Source: Flavobacteriia bacterium
GTDB lineage: Bacteria; Bacteroidota; Bacteroidia; Flavobacteriales; Flavobacteriaceae
Length of the DNA: 64,000 nucleotides
Reading direction: 5' to 3'
Assembly (NCBI GenBank): GCA_004293165.1
Contig: RDYL01000008.1
Span: 62,001 to 126,000 of the forward strand
Made by a program: the position numbers and the translations under genes. The first letter of the stretch is position 1. The number at the start of each line of letters is the position of its first letter. The notes beneath the pieces were generated by a model. It searched no databases. It was given only the letters and a program-made list of their open reading frames with translations, and was not told the origin of the DNA. Shown here piece by piece: positions 1 to 8,485 of the stretch.

Positions 1-1360
1 TCTCGTGAATTCTTGAAAGCGGAATTCCCATCGCAATGGCGTCATAAATTACAAAAACTCTGTCCCAACTCGCGAAAGTTAATTTTTCGATGATTTGTTC
101 GTAGTTTTTATAACCTTTTCCGTCTGCTCCTAACCCATTACGTTTGATTTCTAAAGACTGAGTAGCCTTGTGAAGCGCTTCTTGGAACGAACGCCCAATT
201 CCCATCACTTCTCCTACCGATTTCATTTGAAGTCCTAACGTACGGTCTGAACCTTCAAATTTATCGAAGTTCCATCTTGGTATTTTTACGATTACATAAT
301 CCAACGTTGGTTCAAATAAAGCCGAAGTAGATTTTGTAATTTGATTTTGTAATTCATCTAAATTGTATCCTAAAGCTAATTTTGTAGCAATTTTAGCAAT
401 TGGATAACCCGTTGCTTTTGAAGCTAATGCCGAAGAACGAGAAACACGTGGATTGATTTCAATTGCTACAATATCTTCTTTATCATCTGGTGAAACTGCG
501 AATTGTACGTTACAACCTCCCGCAAAATTTCCGATAGAGCGCATCATTAAAATCGCCATATCACGCATTTTTTGGAATGTTGTATCCGATAAAGTCATCG
601 CAGGTGCTACTGTAATCGAATCTCCAGTATGAATTCCCATTGGGTCCATATTTTCAATCGTACAGATGATAACTACGTTGTCGTTACTATCGCGTAATAA
701 TTCTAATTCGTATTCTTTCCAACCCATTAAAGCCTTATCAATCAAGACTTCGTGAATTGGAGAAGCTTCTAAACCATAAGTTAAAGCACCATCAAAATCT
801 TCTTTTTTGTACACAATTGCAGCTCCAGTTCCTCCTAATGTAAACGAAGGACGAATTACTAGAGGAAAACCAAATTCTTGCTCAATTTCTTTACCTTGCA
901 AGAAAGAATTAGCCGTTTTTGCAGGAGCTTGAGGAATTCCAATCTTATTTAATAAGTTTTTGAATTGCTCTCTATCTTCGGTAATGTTAATCGCATTGAT
1001 GTCAACACCTATTAAACGTACGTCAAAATCTTTCCAAATTCCTTTTTCATCTGCTTCAATACAAAGATTTAAAGCAGTTTGTCCACCCATTGTTGGTAAA
1101 ACAGCATCAATTTGTGGATGTGCTTTAAGGATTTCTATGATTGATTTTGTAGTCAGTGGTTTTAAATAAACATGATCGGCCATGGATGGGTCGGTCATAA
1201 TCGTTGCTGGGTTTGAGTTAATTAAGATAACTTCAATTCCTTCCTCACGAAGAGAACGAGCCGATTGTGAACCTGCGTAGTCAAATTCGCAAGCTTGACC
1301 AATAACAATAGGTCCTGATCCAATAATTAATACCGATTTGATTGAGGTGTCTTTAGGCAT
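1..1360 (-). CDS. carB: Carbamoyl-phosphate synthase large subunit, partial (N-terminal part)
   Basis: This enzyme makes carbamoyl phosphate from bicarbonate, ammonia and ATP for arginine and pyrimidine synthesis. The gene runs off the left edge, so only about 453 N-terminal residues of a roughly 950-1070 residue family are present. The reading starts with MPKDTSIKSVLIIGSGPIVI, typical of the CarB N terminus. It continues through ATP-grasp motifs such as FTLGGTGAAI, the ENMDPMGIHTGDSITVAP segment and the EINPRVSRSSALASKATGYP metal/ATP segment. The ATG at 1360 is the natural start because family homology begins there. carA is not in the window. rpmH lies upstream on the same strand with a terminator between, so carB probably has its own promoter, which I could not pin down. 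Confidence 0.96.
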   Translation of the reverse strand, partial: MPKDTSIKSVLIIGSGPIVIGQACEFDYAGSQSARSLREEGIEVILINSNPATIMTDPSMADHVYLKPLTTKSIIEILKAHPQIDAVLPTMGGQTALNLCIEADEKGIWKDFDVRLIGVDINAINITEDREQFKNLLNKIGIPQAPAKTANSFLQGKEIEQEFGFPLVIRPSFTLGGTGAAIVYKKEDFDGALTYGLEASPIHEVLIDKALMGWKEYELELLRDSNDNVVIICTIENMDPMGIHTGDSITVAPAMTLSDTTFQKMRDMAILMMRSIGNFAGGCNVQFAVSPDDKEDIVAIEINPRVSRSSALASKATGYPIAKIATKLALGYNLDELQNQITKSTSALFEPTLDYVIVKIPRWNFDKFEGSDRTLGLQMKSVGEVMGIGRSFQEALHKATQSLEIKRNGLGADGKGYKNYEQIIEKLTFASWDRVFVIYDAIAMGIPLSRIHE

Positions 1361-1475
1361 TGTGTTGTTGTTTTGTTGTTGTGGGTTGTAGTTATTTTAA
1401 GTTTATAAAGTTACTAATTTTCAAAGGATTACATTAAACACACTTTAAAACTTATCCAAATTTTATAAACAGTTT

Positions 1476-1510
1476 AAAAAAAAGCCGCTACTAATAAAAG
1501 TAACGGCTGA
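1476..1510 (-). terminator. Terminator after rpmH
   Basis: Read on the minus strand, AGCCGTTACT and AGTAGCGGCT form a 10-bp stem with one G-T pair around a 6-nt loop, followed by a run of T. It lies about 25 nt past the rpmH stop. Confidence 0.8.
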
Positions 1511-1532
1511 TATATTGTTTTAAGCTAAAACA

Positions 1533-1694
1533 TTATTTTTTGTGTCTTGGTTCACAAGAAACAGTCAATTTGTGTCTTCCTTTAGCTCTTCTACGAGCAA
1601 GCACTTTTCTTCCATTAGCAGAAGCCATTCTATCCATGAAACCGTGCTTATTTCTTCTTTTTCTTTTTGATGGTTGAAACGTTCTCTTACTCAT
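1533..1694 (-). CDS. rpmH: 50S ribosomal protein L34
   Basis: A 53-residue, very basic protein that starts [19 protein letters not shown] and continues with the [19 protein letters not shown] segment diagnostic of L34, a small protein of the large ribosomal subunit. Length fits the family (44-54 residues); the C terminus [13 protein letters not shown] is a few residues longer than in E. coli, as is usual in Bacteroidota. It is monocistronic, with a good promoter upstream and a terminator downstream. Confidence 0.97.
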   Translation of the reverse strand: MSKRTFQPSKRKRRNKHGFMDRMASANGRKVLARRRAKGRHKLTVSCEPRHKK

Positions 1695-1768
1695 TGTAGT
1701 ATCTTTTAAAATCTATAAATAAAAATCTTTTTTAAAACTCATAGGTTTCCTGTCCTGAAAACCGAGTG

Positions 1769-1798
1769 CAAATATACAAAGACTTTTTTCATTCGCAA
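1769..1798 (-). promoter_or_regulatory. Promoter of rpmH
   Basis: On the minus strand, TTG (1796-1798) is followed after exactly 19 nt by TATATTTG (1769-1776). This matches the Bacteroidota housekeeping -33/-7 consensus and lies about 75 nt before the rpmH start. Confidence 0.8.
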
Positions 1799-1862
1799 GT
1801 ACTTTTTTAAAAATATTTTTAATTCATTTTATTATCTTTGTACGCAACAAAAATACATTAAA

Positions 1863-2378
1863 ATGTTTCACAAAAATATCAAATTAGTTTTAGCCGCTTT
1901 AATTATTGCCTTTGGAATTTATCAATTTACTGAAAACAATATAGGTAATGGAATTTTTTTAATTCTATTTTCTACAATTTTCATATTCTTATACTTTAAA
2001 AATGAGTTTATTTTATTAGCTTTTTTAAAATTAAGAAAGCAAGATTTCCCAGGAGCTCAAAAATGGTTATCACACATTAAAAACCCTGAAGCTGCTTTAG
2101 TACAAAAACAACAAGGGTATTTCAATTATCTTCATGGATTAATGGTTTCGCAAACTAATTTAAACGAGGCGGAACGTTATTTTAAAAAAGCAATCGCATT
2201 AGGTTTATCAATGGATCAAGATTTAGCCTTAGCTAAATTACAACTTGCTGGTATTGCTATGACTCGTAGAAGAAAAATTGAAGCTACTAATTTATTAAAT
2301 GAGGCCAAAAAATTAGATAAGCAAAATATGCTTAAAGATCAGATTAAAATGATGAAAGATCAAATGAAAAAAATGTAA
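1863..2378 (+). CDS. Membrane-anchored TPR-like protein, function unknown
   Basis: 171 residues. The N-terminal 60 residues contain two closely spaced hydrophobic segments (about 8-24 and 30-55), so it sits in the inner membrane. The rest is helical with a TPR-like repeat (about residues 85-160, including GYFNYLHGL and LNEAERYFKKAIALG) and ends in a Met/Lys-rich helix. I do not recognise a named family beyond this. A -7 box TATCTTTG lies at 1833-1840 without a clear -33 element. The gene is single and convergent with the TauE-like gene, with a shared bidirectional terminator. Confidence 0.8.
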   Translation: MFHKNIKLVLAALIIAFGIYQFTENNIGNGIFLILFSTIFIFLYFKNEFILLAFLKLRKQDFPGAQKWLSHIKNPEAALVQKQQGYFNYLHGLMVSQTNLNEAERYFKKAIALGLSMDQDLALAKLQLAGIAMTRRRKIEATNLLNEAKKLDKQNMLKDQIKMMKDQMKKM

Positions 2379-2392
2379 CTGATTTCATTTAT

Positions 2393-2430
2393 TATATAAG
2401 AAAGCACCTTTAGAGGTGCTTTCTTATATA
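2393..2430. terminator. Bidirectional terminator
   Basis: A perfect 17-bp inverted repeat with a 4-nt TTAG loop (arms 2393-2409 and 2414-2430, core AAGCACCT/AGGTGCTT) between two converging genes. It can serve both strands. Confidence 0.85.
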
Positions 2431-2431
2431 A

Positions 2432-2800
2432 CTATTTTCCTAAAAGCATCTTTCCTGCAATCAATAAAAGAATAAATCCAAATACTTTTTTTAGCATTTT
2501 TTGATCTAAACTAACGGCCATTTTACTTCCAAAATAACCTCCAATAACAAAGAAAACAGCTATTATTCCAACATAACGCCAATCGATATAGCCTTCTTTG
2601 TGATAAGTATACACTGCAATTGCCGTAACCGGAACCACTAAAACCGCTAAACTTGTACCTTGCGCTTGATGTTGGTTAAACCCTAACAACAAAACCAACA
2701 AAGGCACCATAACAACACCTCCGCCTACTCCAACTAATCCGCTTAGAATTCCAGCTAGAACACCTATTAATACCAAAGAGAGAACTACTTGAATATCCAT
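2432..2800 (-). CDS. TauE/SafE-family (TSUP) small membrane permease
   Basis: A 122-residue integral membrane protein starting MDIQVVLSLVLIGVLAGILS. It has four hydrophobic segments and the glycine-rich VGVGGGVVMVPLL signature of the TSUP family, whose members export sulfite, sulfoacetate or other organic anions. It is about half the length of classical TauE proteins (about 250 residues). Such half-size forms are common in Bacteroidota and may work as dimers. An upstream in-frame ATG at 2848 would overlap the preceding gene by 38 nt, so I chose the ATG at 2800, where family homology begins. It lies 10 nt after the transglycosylase gene and is probably cotranscribed with it. The substrate is unknown. 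Confidence 0.85.
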   Translation of the reverse strand: MDIQVVLSLVLIGVLAGILSGLVGVGGGVVMVPLLVLLLGFNQHQAQGTSLAVLVVPVTAIAVYTYHKEGYIDWRYVGIIAVFFVIGGYFGSKMAVSLDQKMLKKVFGFILLLIAGKMLLGK

Positions 2801-2810
2801 TTGGCGCTTA

Positions 2811-3704
2811 TTATTTGTTATATCCTGAAGTTGGGATTTCGATTTCATATTTTTTACCTGTTGTAACTGTTAACTTTTTGTCTCTCAACCAAGGATTGTG
2901 AATTTTTAAAATTTTATAATTTACTCCTTGTGTTTTAGCAAATTTTGCCAAATCAGTAATAGAAGAATCAATTACAATCTTTTTTGTTGGAACAGAATAA
3001 TAAAGCGCTTCATTAGGAATGCTAAATCCATACTTTTGCGATTTTGACATAATTTCTTTTAAAGCTAAAATTCGGAAAACATAACGTGAAGTTTCTTCTG
3101 TAAGCAACAAATCATAATAATCTGACACTTCTTGCTCTTCCATTTTTCTAGAAATACCGTTCATTCCACCATTGTAAGAAGCTGCCGCTAATGTCCATGA
3201 ACCAAATTTTTCTTTAGCACTTACTAAATATTTACAAGCCGCTTCCGTTGATTTTTCTAGATGATAGCGTTCATCTACCTCATCACTTACCTCCATTCCT
3301 TTTTCTTTAGCTGTAGCAGGCATAAATTGCCAAACTCCTCTTGCTCCTGCTGGCGAAACAGCATTTACTAAACTACTTTCAATTACGGCCAAATATTTAA
3401 AATCATCTGGAACTCCGTATTTTGCCAAAATGGGTTCAATAATTGGAAACACTTTATTGGCGCGTTTGATTACCAAAGTGGTATTGGTATGATAATTCAT
3501 ATTGGTAATCATCTCTTTATCCAATCGCTCCTGAACATCCGCCATAAAAGTTGGCACTTCTTCTCCCGCAAAATCCATCTTTAGGTTATAGCCCACGGGA
3601 GCATATTTAGTATTATCCGATACTACTCCATAAATAAAAAAACTTCCTAAAGTTGCAATTAATACTATAATTACTCCTTTTCTTGTCAATACCTTTTTCA
3701 TCAT
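2811..3704 (-). CDS. Lytic transglycosylase (GH23/SLT domain), membrane-anchored
   Basis: 297 residues. An N-terminal hydrophobic segment (about 10-28) acts as signal or anchor. A SLT domain (about 90-200) follows: IESSLVNAVSPAGARGVWQF holds the catalytic Glu in the ES pair, then MPATAKE and AAASYNGGMNGI, the usual GH23 motifs. These enzymes cleave the MurNAc-GlcNAc bond of peptidoglycan in the periplasm with formation of an anhydro end. The C-terminal 70 residues are less conserved, and I see no clear LysM domain although MltD-like relatives often carry them. The neighbouring hydrolase gene ends 4 nt upstream, so this is probably an operon. Confidence 0.9.
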   Translation of the reverse strand: MMKKVLTRKGVIIVLIATLGSFFIYGVVSDNTKYAPVGYNLKMDFAGEEVPTFMADVQERLDKEMITNMNYHTNTTLVIKRANKVFPIIEPILAKYGVPDDFKYLAVIESSLVNAVSPAGARGVWQFMPATAKEKGMEVSDEVDERYHLEKSTEAACKYLVSAKEKFGSWTLAAASYNGGMNGISRKMEEQEVSDYYDLLLTEETSRYVFRILALKEIMSKSQKYGFSIPNEALYYSVPTKKIVIDSSITDLAKFAKTQGVNYKILKIHNPWLRDKKLTVTTGKKYEIEIPTSGYNK

Positions 3705-3708
3705 TTTA

Positions 3709-4374
3709 TTATTTTAGTATTAATTGTGGCAAATTTTCATTGAACCACTTAAACTTATTGATAATCATAATATGTGTTCCTCCTTTTATAACGATGCAGT
3801 TCTCTATATTTTTGATTGGAAAAACCTCATCTGCATCTCCGTGAATGTGGATTACTGATTCATTTCCTTTTTTTTGGTTCCAACACAAAATAGTTTCAAT
3901 AGCCCAATCTAAATATTGTTTGTCTCTAACCGATAAATATTTTTCGTACAACTTTATTCGTTTAGATACAATATTATCTCCAAATGCATATTTAACTAAT
4001 TTTTCTATATCTGCCAAAAGTTGGGTTGGAATTAACTTATAAGCTTTAGTCGTTTTTGCTACTTTAAAACGCGATGGAAATTCGGTATTCGATTTTACAC
4101 TTGAAATAATAATTACTTTCTGCGTTTTAATATGCTTCGCTATTTCTTGCACCAAAACACCCCCAAAAGAAACCCCCACCAAAACCGGATTTTCATCTTG
4201 AATTTTTTCCGCCATTCGAAGGGCATAACTTTCGATACTCTCTTTATCATTAGGCAAAAACCATTCCAAAAAGTGCATTTCAAATTGATCTTCTGGTAAT
4301 TTTATATTTTCGAAAATTGTTGGGCTAGCTGCCAAACCCGGCATAAAATAAACTGGAACCTTACTCATTACCAT
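3709..4374 (-). CDS. Alpha/beta hydrolase
   Basis: 221 residues with an alpha/beta-hydrolase fold. VYFMPGLAASPTIFENI gives the oxyanion-hole region, VLVGVSFGGVLVQEIA the nucleophile elbow (GVSFGG, Ser nucleophile), HIHGDADEVFPI the acid loop and KGGTHIMIINK the catalytic His. There is no signal peptide, so it acts in the cytoplasm. The substrate cannot be told from sequence. ATG codons at 4374 and 4368 are both possible; the second (MSKVPVYF) is the more usual-looking start. It is first in a likely three-gene operon with the transglycosylase and TauE genes. Confidence 0.85.
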   Translation of the reverse strand: MVMSKVPVYFMPGLAASPTIFENIKLPEDQFEMHFLEWFLPNDKESIESYALRMAEKIQDENPVLVGVSFGGVLVQEIAKHIKTQKVIIISSVKSNTEFPSRFKVAKTTKAYKLIPTQLLADIEKLVKYAFGDNIVSKRIKLYEKYLSVRDKQYLDWAIETILCWNQKKGNESVIHIHGDADEVFPIKNIENCIVIKGGTHIMIINKFKWFNENLPQLILK

Positions 4375-4392
4375 TATTTTAAAAAAGTTTCG

Positions 4393-4400
4393 TAAATTTG
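4393..4400 (+). promoter_or_regulatory. -7 box of the GNAT-like gene
   Basis: TAAATTTG followed by CATTC lies 20 nt before the ATG at 4420. No TTG is found at the expected -33 distance. Confidence 0.5.
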
Positions 4401-4419
4401 CATTCTAATTGAAGTTATC

Positions 4420-4701
4420 ATGGAAATCAAAGATAATGAACTTTTAAGACAATTTGAAATTATTACTGAAACTGGTTTAGTAGCAATTGAGTATTCTGTA
4501 CAAGAACGCAAGCTATTTTTAACCAAATTTTGTAACAATAACAATGAAGATGAAGAGTTACATCATGAATTTATTAAAACCGTACTAGAACTTGCTGAAG
4601 AACGAAAATTAAAAGTAGTGCCCACGCACGCAAAATTCATAAGTTTCTTCCGAAAAAACAGAAAATATCGAGAGCTTTTGCCTCCAGGATTGATGATTTA
4701 A
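4420..4701 (+). CDS. Small GNAT-like N-acetyltransferase (YidJ-type)
   Basis: 93 residues, matching the short acetyltransferase-like family that keeps only the core of the GNAT fold. An N-terminal strand pair (LVAIEYSVQERKLFLTKF), a helix that would carry the acyl-CoA loop, and the KVVPTHAKFISFFRKNRKY end are typical. Substrate and activity are unknown for most members. It is monocistronic, with its own -7 box and a strong terminator. Confidence 0.8.
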   Translation: MEIKDNELLRQFEIITETGLVAIEYSVQERKLFLTKFCNNNNEDEELHHEFIKTVLELAEERKLKVVPTHAKFISFFRKNRKYRELLPPGLMI

Positions 4702-4710
4702 TTCTAAAAA

Positions 4711-4742
4711 AAATCCCAAGTTTAATAGACTTGGGATTTTTT
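4711..4742. terminator. Terminator, convergent pair
   Basis: An 11-bp stem (AAATCCCAAGT/ACTTGGGATTT) with a 7-nt loop, flanked by A and T runs. It can act for the GNAT-like gene on the plus strand and mtaB on the minus strand. Confidence 0.88.
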
Positions 4743-6071
4743 TTATGCATCAACGTTTATGAATTCCATTCTTACACTTCCGTCTTCATCAATTTTTGTT
4801 AATTGAATATCATGAAGCGTATTGACTAATTCTGGATTCCATGGTGTTTTTACTTTTACGTAATTTTCGGTAAAACCGTGAATATAGCCTTCTTTATTTT
4901 CGCTTTCAAATAAAACCGTTCTGTTGGTTCCAATTTGACTTTCATAAAACGCTCTTCTTTTCTTAACTGAAAGTCCACGTAGCATTTTACTTCTTTTTGA
5001 GCGCACATTAGCTGGTACTACACCTTCCATTTCAACCGCTTCTGTATTATCTCTTTCTGAATAGGTAAAGACATGTAAATAGGAAATATCCAAATCATTT
5101 AAGAAATGATAGGTTTCTAAGAAATGCTCATCCGTTTCACCAGGAAAACCAACAATTACATCCACTCCAATACAAGCATGCGACATTACTTCACGAATTT
5201 TAGCTACACGTTCAGTATACAATTCACGCATGTAGCGACGCTTCATTTTCTTTAAAATATCATTAGAACCCGATTGTAATGGAATATGAAAATGCGGCAC
5301 AAATGTTCGGCTTTGCGATACGAATTCAATAGTTTCGTTTTTAAGTAAATTAGGTTCGATCGAAGAAATACGTAAACGCTCGATACCTTCCACTTCATCT
5401 AAAGCTTTTACTAAATCTAAGAAAGTGTGTTCGTGTTTTTTATTTCCGAATTCACCTTTTCCGTAATCGCCAATATTTACACCTGTAAGAACAATCTCTT
5501 TAATGCCTTGATTTGAAATTTCGGAAGCATTTTTTAATACATTTTCCAAGGCGTCACTTCGAGAAATTCCGCGAGCCAATGGTATCGTACAATACGTACA
5601 TTTATAATCGCAACCGTCTTGCACTTTTAAGAAAGCACGTGTTCTGTCACCAATTGAATAACTTCCTACATAAAAATCAGCTTCTTCGATTTCGCATGAA
5701 TGTACTTCACCCATGTCGTTTTTAGACAAATCATTAATGTAATCGGTAATTTTAAATTTTTCTGTAGCGCCTAAAACCAAATCTACTCCATCCACTGCGG
5801 CTAGTTCTTCTGGTTTCAATTGGGCATAACAACCAACTGCTGCAACAAACGCTTTATCATTAAGTTTCATTGCTTTTTTAACAATCTGTTTGAATTGTTT
5901 ATCTGCATTATCCGTAACCGAACAAGTGTTGATTACATAAATATCGGCAATTTCTTCAAAATCTACACGTTCAAAACCCCCGTTTTGAAAATCGCGTGCA
6001 ATAGTTGATGTTTCTGAGAAGTTCAATTTGCATCCTAAAGTATAGAACGCTACTTTTTTCTTGTTTTCCAT
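4743..6071 (-). CDS. mtaB: tRNA t6A37 methylthiotransferase
   Basis: 442 residues. A radical-SAM methylthiotransferase that converts t6A to ms2t6A at position 37 of tRNAs reading ANN codons. The UPF0004 domain carries three Fe-S cysteines: C14 (YTLGCKLN), C50 (NTCSVT) and C81 (VGCYAQ). The radical-SAM CxxxCxxC motif is C154-C158-C161 (CDYKCTYC). The VGFPGETDEHF segment and a C-terminal TRAM-like part follow. YTLGCKLNFSETS is typical of MtaB as opposed to MiaB or RimO. It is monocistronic; a -7 box TAAATTTG lies at 6117-6124 on the minus strand. Confidence 0.94.
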   Translation of the reverse strand: MENKKKVAFYTLGCKLNFSETSTIARDFQNGGFERVDFEEIADIYVINTCSVTDNADKQFKQIVKKAMKLNDKAFVAAVGCYAQLKPEELAAVDGVDLVLGATEKFKITDYINDLSKNDMGEVHSCEIEEADFYVGSYSIGDRTRAFLKVQDGCDYKCTYCTIPLARGISRSDALENVLKNASEISNQGIKEIVLTGVNIGDYGKGEFGNKKHEHTFLDLVKALDEVEGIERLRISSIEPNLLKNETIEFVSQSRTFVPHFHIPLQSGSNDILKKMKRRYMRELYTERVAKIREVMSHACIGVDVIVGFPGETDEHFLETYHFLNDLDISYLHVFTYSERDNTEAVEMEGVVPANVRSKRSKMLRGLSVKKRRAFYESQIGTNRTVLFESENKEGYIHGFTENYVKVKTPWNPELVNTLHDIQLTKIDEDGSVRMEFINVDA

Positions 6072-6253
6072 AAGTAATACTCAATTAATGAAATCGTTGT
6101 CAAAAAATTGAGAGTGCAAATTTACAGACAAATTAACAATAATTTAAATAGAATTGAATATTTTAAATTATAAGCATAAAACAAAGGCTTAAAAGTACAT
6201 TAAGCCTTTGTTTTTGATTCTTATATCCCCCCCTACAGAACTAAAAATCTATC
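6072..6253 (-). other. mtaB upstream region with an orphan terminator
   Basis: It holds the mtaB -7 box at 6117-6124 and, at 6178-6215, a hairpin (ACAAAGGCTTA/TAAGCCTTTGT) with flanking A/T runs that looks like a terminator for a minus-strand gene. No intact gene lies immediately upstream of it; only the coding remnant described next is there. Confidence 0.55.
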
Positions 6254-6337
6254 TTATGGTGTAAATGTATAAACAATTCCGAATGTACCTGCATGACTTT
6301 TAATAACTGTAGGGTTTTTGGTAATAAGTGTATAAGA
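6254..6337 (-). pseudogene. Possible 3' remnant of a beta-barrel protein gene
   Basis: In one minus-strand frame, 27 codons end at a TAA (6254-6256) and read like an outer-membrane C terminus: SHAGTFGIVYTFTP. A stop codon lies just upstream of this stretch, so there is no intact gene. A terminator hairpin lies about 40 nt downstream in the right orientation. Seen: the codons, stop and hairpin. Inferred: a deleted gene. A chance reading cannot be excluded at this length. Confidence 0.3.
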
Positions 6338-6415
6338 TTACAACTATAAACGTATAATCTTAAAAAAATGTAACTTTTACCTAATATTAACGTATAATTA
6401 AAAAATAAAAAAGAT

Positions 6416-6688
6416 ATGGCAGGAGAAGGATCAATGATTCAAGCTATAAAAAGCTTAGCTTACAATAAATCTTTAAGAGGCAATCACAATCGATCAAGTT
6501 GGAAAGATTATAAAATTAAAAATGATAAACCCATAGAAGATCATATTAAAGCAACACCTGAATTATTAGAAGAGATAAGGTCTCGAATACAAATTGAAAA
6601 TAAAAAAAGAAAGAAACAAGAATTACTTTTCTTGCTTCTCTCTTTTATAATACTATTTGCAACTTTGTATTTACTTAATAAGCTGTAA
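6416..6688 (+). CDS. Small C-terminally anchored protein, function unknown
   Basis: 90 residues. A polar, basic N-terminal part (MAGEGSMIQAIKSLAYNKSL) and a charged middle are followed by one C-terminal transmembrane segment (about residues 70-87, LLFLLLSFIILFATLYLL). This is a tail-anchored layout with the bulk in the cytoplasm. I do not recognise a named domain. The stop is 1 nt from the end of the convergent GlmU-like gene. Two copies of AACGTATAAT (6349-6358 and 6389-6398) and a hairpin (TAAGATTA/TAATCTTA, 6333-6362) lie upstream and may be regulatory. Confidence 0.7.
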   Translation: MAGEGSMIQAIKSLAYNKSLRGNHNRSSWKDYKIKNDKPIEDHIKATPELLEEIRSRIQIENKKRKKQELLFLLLSFIILFATLYLLNKL

Positions 6689-6689
6689 T

Positions 6690-7865
6690 TTACTCTTTTC
6701 TATACTTTTTAGTTTCTTCGAAAACGTGCTCTAAAATTTTAGCATCCTCTTCAGTGAATTCCACATGACGGCGGCTCATTACAATTTTAGCAGTTTCGAA
6801 AGCTTTTTTGGTAATATAGGTTGTAAATCCTGAAGCACCTCCCCATGAGAAACTCGGCACAAAATTTCTAGGAAAACCTGAACCAAAAATATTCGTAGAA
6901 ACACCTACAACAGTTCCCGTATTAAACATTGTATTGATGCCACATTTACTGTGATCACCCATCATTAATCCGCAAAATTGCAAACCTGTTTTGGCAAAAC
7001 CTTCGGTTTCATAACTCCACAAACGTACTTCTTCATAATTATTTTTTAAATTGGAATTATTAGAATCGGCACCTATATTGCACCACTCCCCTAAAACAGA
7101 ATTTCCTAAAAATCCATCGTGACCTTTATTAGAATATCCGAAAAGAACCGAATTATTTACTTCTCCACCAATACGACAATGTGGCCCCACAGTAGTTGCT
7201 CCGTACACCTTAGTTCCCAATTTAACTTGTGCTTCTTCACACAAAGCAAATGGACCTCTAATAACAGAACCTTCCATGATTTCGGCATTTTTTCCGATAT
7301 AAATTGGACCTGTTGACGCATTTAAAGTAACAAACTCTAATTTAGCACCTTCTTCAATAAAAATGTTTTCTGGCGCTATAACATTAATGCTTTTTGGAAT
7401 AGGCTGAGAAAATCTATCTTCTGTCAAAAGTTCAAAATCTTCTCTAATAGCTGCGTCATTTTTCGCAAAAATATCCCAAGTATTTTCTATTCTTAGCACT
7501 TCTCCCTCGTATTCAATTAGCTCATATTCGTCAAAATCAACTTCATCTTGGGTGTCATTAGTGTAAAAAGCAATAATTTCTTCTCCAAAAAGAATAGCTT
7601 CTTTAGTATTCAAATTTTGAACCATATCTACCAAAATTGGATTGGGTAAAAATGACGCATTTATCATTATGTTTTGTTCCATTTCAACCATTGGATATTT
7701 TTCCATCAAATATTCTTCTGTTAAAGAAGTGGTTGTAGTTCCAAGATGTTTTTCCCATTTTTCACGAATGGTTAAAATCCCTACACGAATATCAGCAACT
7801 GGACGAGTAAAAGTAAACGGAAGTAACGCATTGCGAACGGTTCCATCAAATAGTATATAGTTCAT
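6690..7865 (-). CDS. GlmU-like putative sugar nucleotidyltransferase
   Basis: 391 residues. The N-terminal half resembles a degenerate nucleotidyltransferase domain (MNYILFDGTVRNALLPFTFTRPVADIRVGI). The C-terminal half has the hexapeptide left-handed beta-helix pattern (GPIYIGKNAEIMEGSVIRGP, GTKVYGATTVGPHCRIGG). Bacteroidota genomes usually annotate this family as GlmU-like. A genuine GlmU is longer (about 450 residues) with a clear LxxGxGTRM loop, which I do not see here. It may act in sugar-nucleotide metabolism. The rpmE gene lies upstream on the same strand, separated by a terminator. Confidence 0.8.
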   Translation of the reverse strand: MNYILFDGTVRNALLPFTFTRPVADIRVGILTIREKWEKHLGTTTTSLTEEYLMEKYPMVEMEQNIMINASFLPNPILVDMVQNLNTKEAILFGEEIIAFYTNDTQDEVDFDEYELIEYEGEVLRIENTWDIFAKNDAAIREDFELLTEDRFSQPIPKSINVIAPENIFIEEGAKLEFVTLNASTGPIYIGKNAEIMEGSVIRGPFALCEEAQVKLGTKVYGATTVGPHCRIGGEVNNSVLFGYSNKGHDGFLGNSVLGEWCNIGADSNNSNLKNNYEEVRLWSYETEGFAKTGLQFCGLMMGDHSKCGINTMFNTGTVVGVSTNIFGSGFPRNFVPSFSWGGASGFTTYITKKAFETAKIVMSRRHVEFTEEDAKILEHVFEETKKYRKE

Positions 7866-7957
7866 ATTTTATTATTTTATAGAGATAAGTCATTGACTTG
7901 TCTGTACTTTTAATTTTTATTAGATTATAAATTCAAAAATACAATTTATTCCACAAA

Positions 7958-7986
7958 AAAAGCCTCACCTAAGTGAAGCTTTTCTA
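7958..7986 (-). terminator. Terminator after rpmE
   Basis: On the minus strand, AGCTTCAC and GTGAGGCT pair (one G-T) around TTAG, followed by a run of seven T. It sits 21-49 nt past the rpmE stop. Confidence 0.8.
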
Positions 7987-8006
7987 TATTTTGAAAAAAC
8001 AAAAAA

Positions 8007-8258
8007 TTATTTTGCTTTTTTAGCGTATTTGCTGTTGAATTTATCGATACGACCTGCAGTATCAATAAGTTTAGATTTACCTGTGTAAAAAGGGTGAGAC
8101 GTTCTAGAAATCTCCATTTTGAAAACTGGATACTCAACACCTTCATGAGTAATAGTTTCTTTTGTTTCTACTGTAGATTTAGTAATAAAAACATCTTCAT
8201 TTGACATGTCTTTAAAAGCAACTAATCTGTAATTTTCTGGGTGAATACCTTTTTTCAT
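8007..8258 (-). CDS. rpmE2: 50S ribosomal protein L31, type B
   Basis: 83 residues starting MKKGIHPENYRLVAFKDMSN, with the SRTSHPFYTGKSKLIDTAGR signature. It lacks the CxxC zinc pair of type A L31, so it is the zinc-independent type B form. Length is typical. It is monocistronic, with a consensus promoter, a roughly 100-nt leader that can fold, and a terminator. Confidence 0.95.
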   Translation of the reverse strand: MKKGIHPENYRLVAFKDMSNEDVFITKSTVETKETITHEGVEYPVFKMEISRTSHPFYTGKSKLIDTAGRIDKFNSKYAKKAK

Positions 8259-8366
8259 TTTGTAAATCTTTTTATTAAGCGATTATAACTTGTTTCGCGG
8301 CTCTACATTAAAAGAGGTGTAAACAATTTATAACCTTTTGGTTTATAAACTTTTTATTTCAGAGCG

Positions 8367-8396
8367 CAAAATTACATTTAATTTTTAATTTACCAA
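8367..8396 (-). promoter_or_regulatory. Promoter of rpmE2
   Basis: Minus strand: TTG (8394-8396), 19 nt, then TAATTTTG (8367-8374), followed by CGCTC. It fits the Bacteroidota consensus and lies about 110 nt before the start codon. Confidence 0.75.
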
Positions 8397-8485
8397 TGTT
8401 TCTGTAACTTTTTTTTATTTTTTATCTCTAATAGAGTAACGAGAAGAATTCTTATATTTGTAAATTAATTAAACCAAAACAAACT

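Noticed and set aside
960..1169. 69-codon plus-strand frame inside carB
   Set aside because: It is a shadow of the strongly conserved carB reading frame on the other strand.
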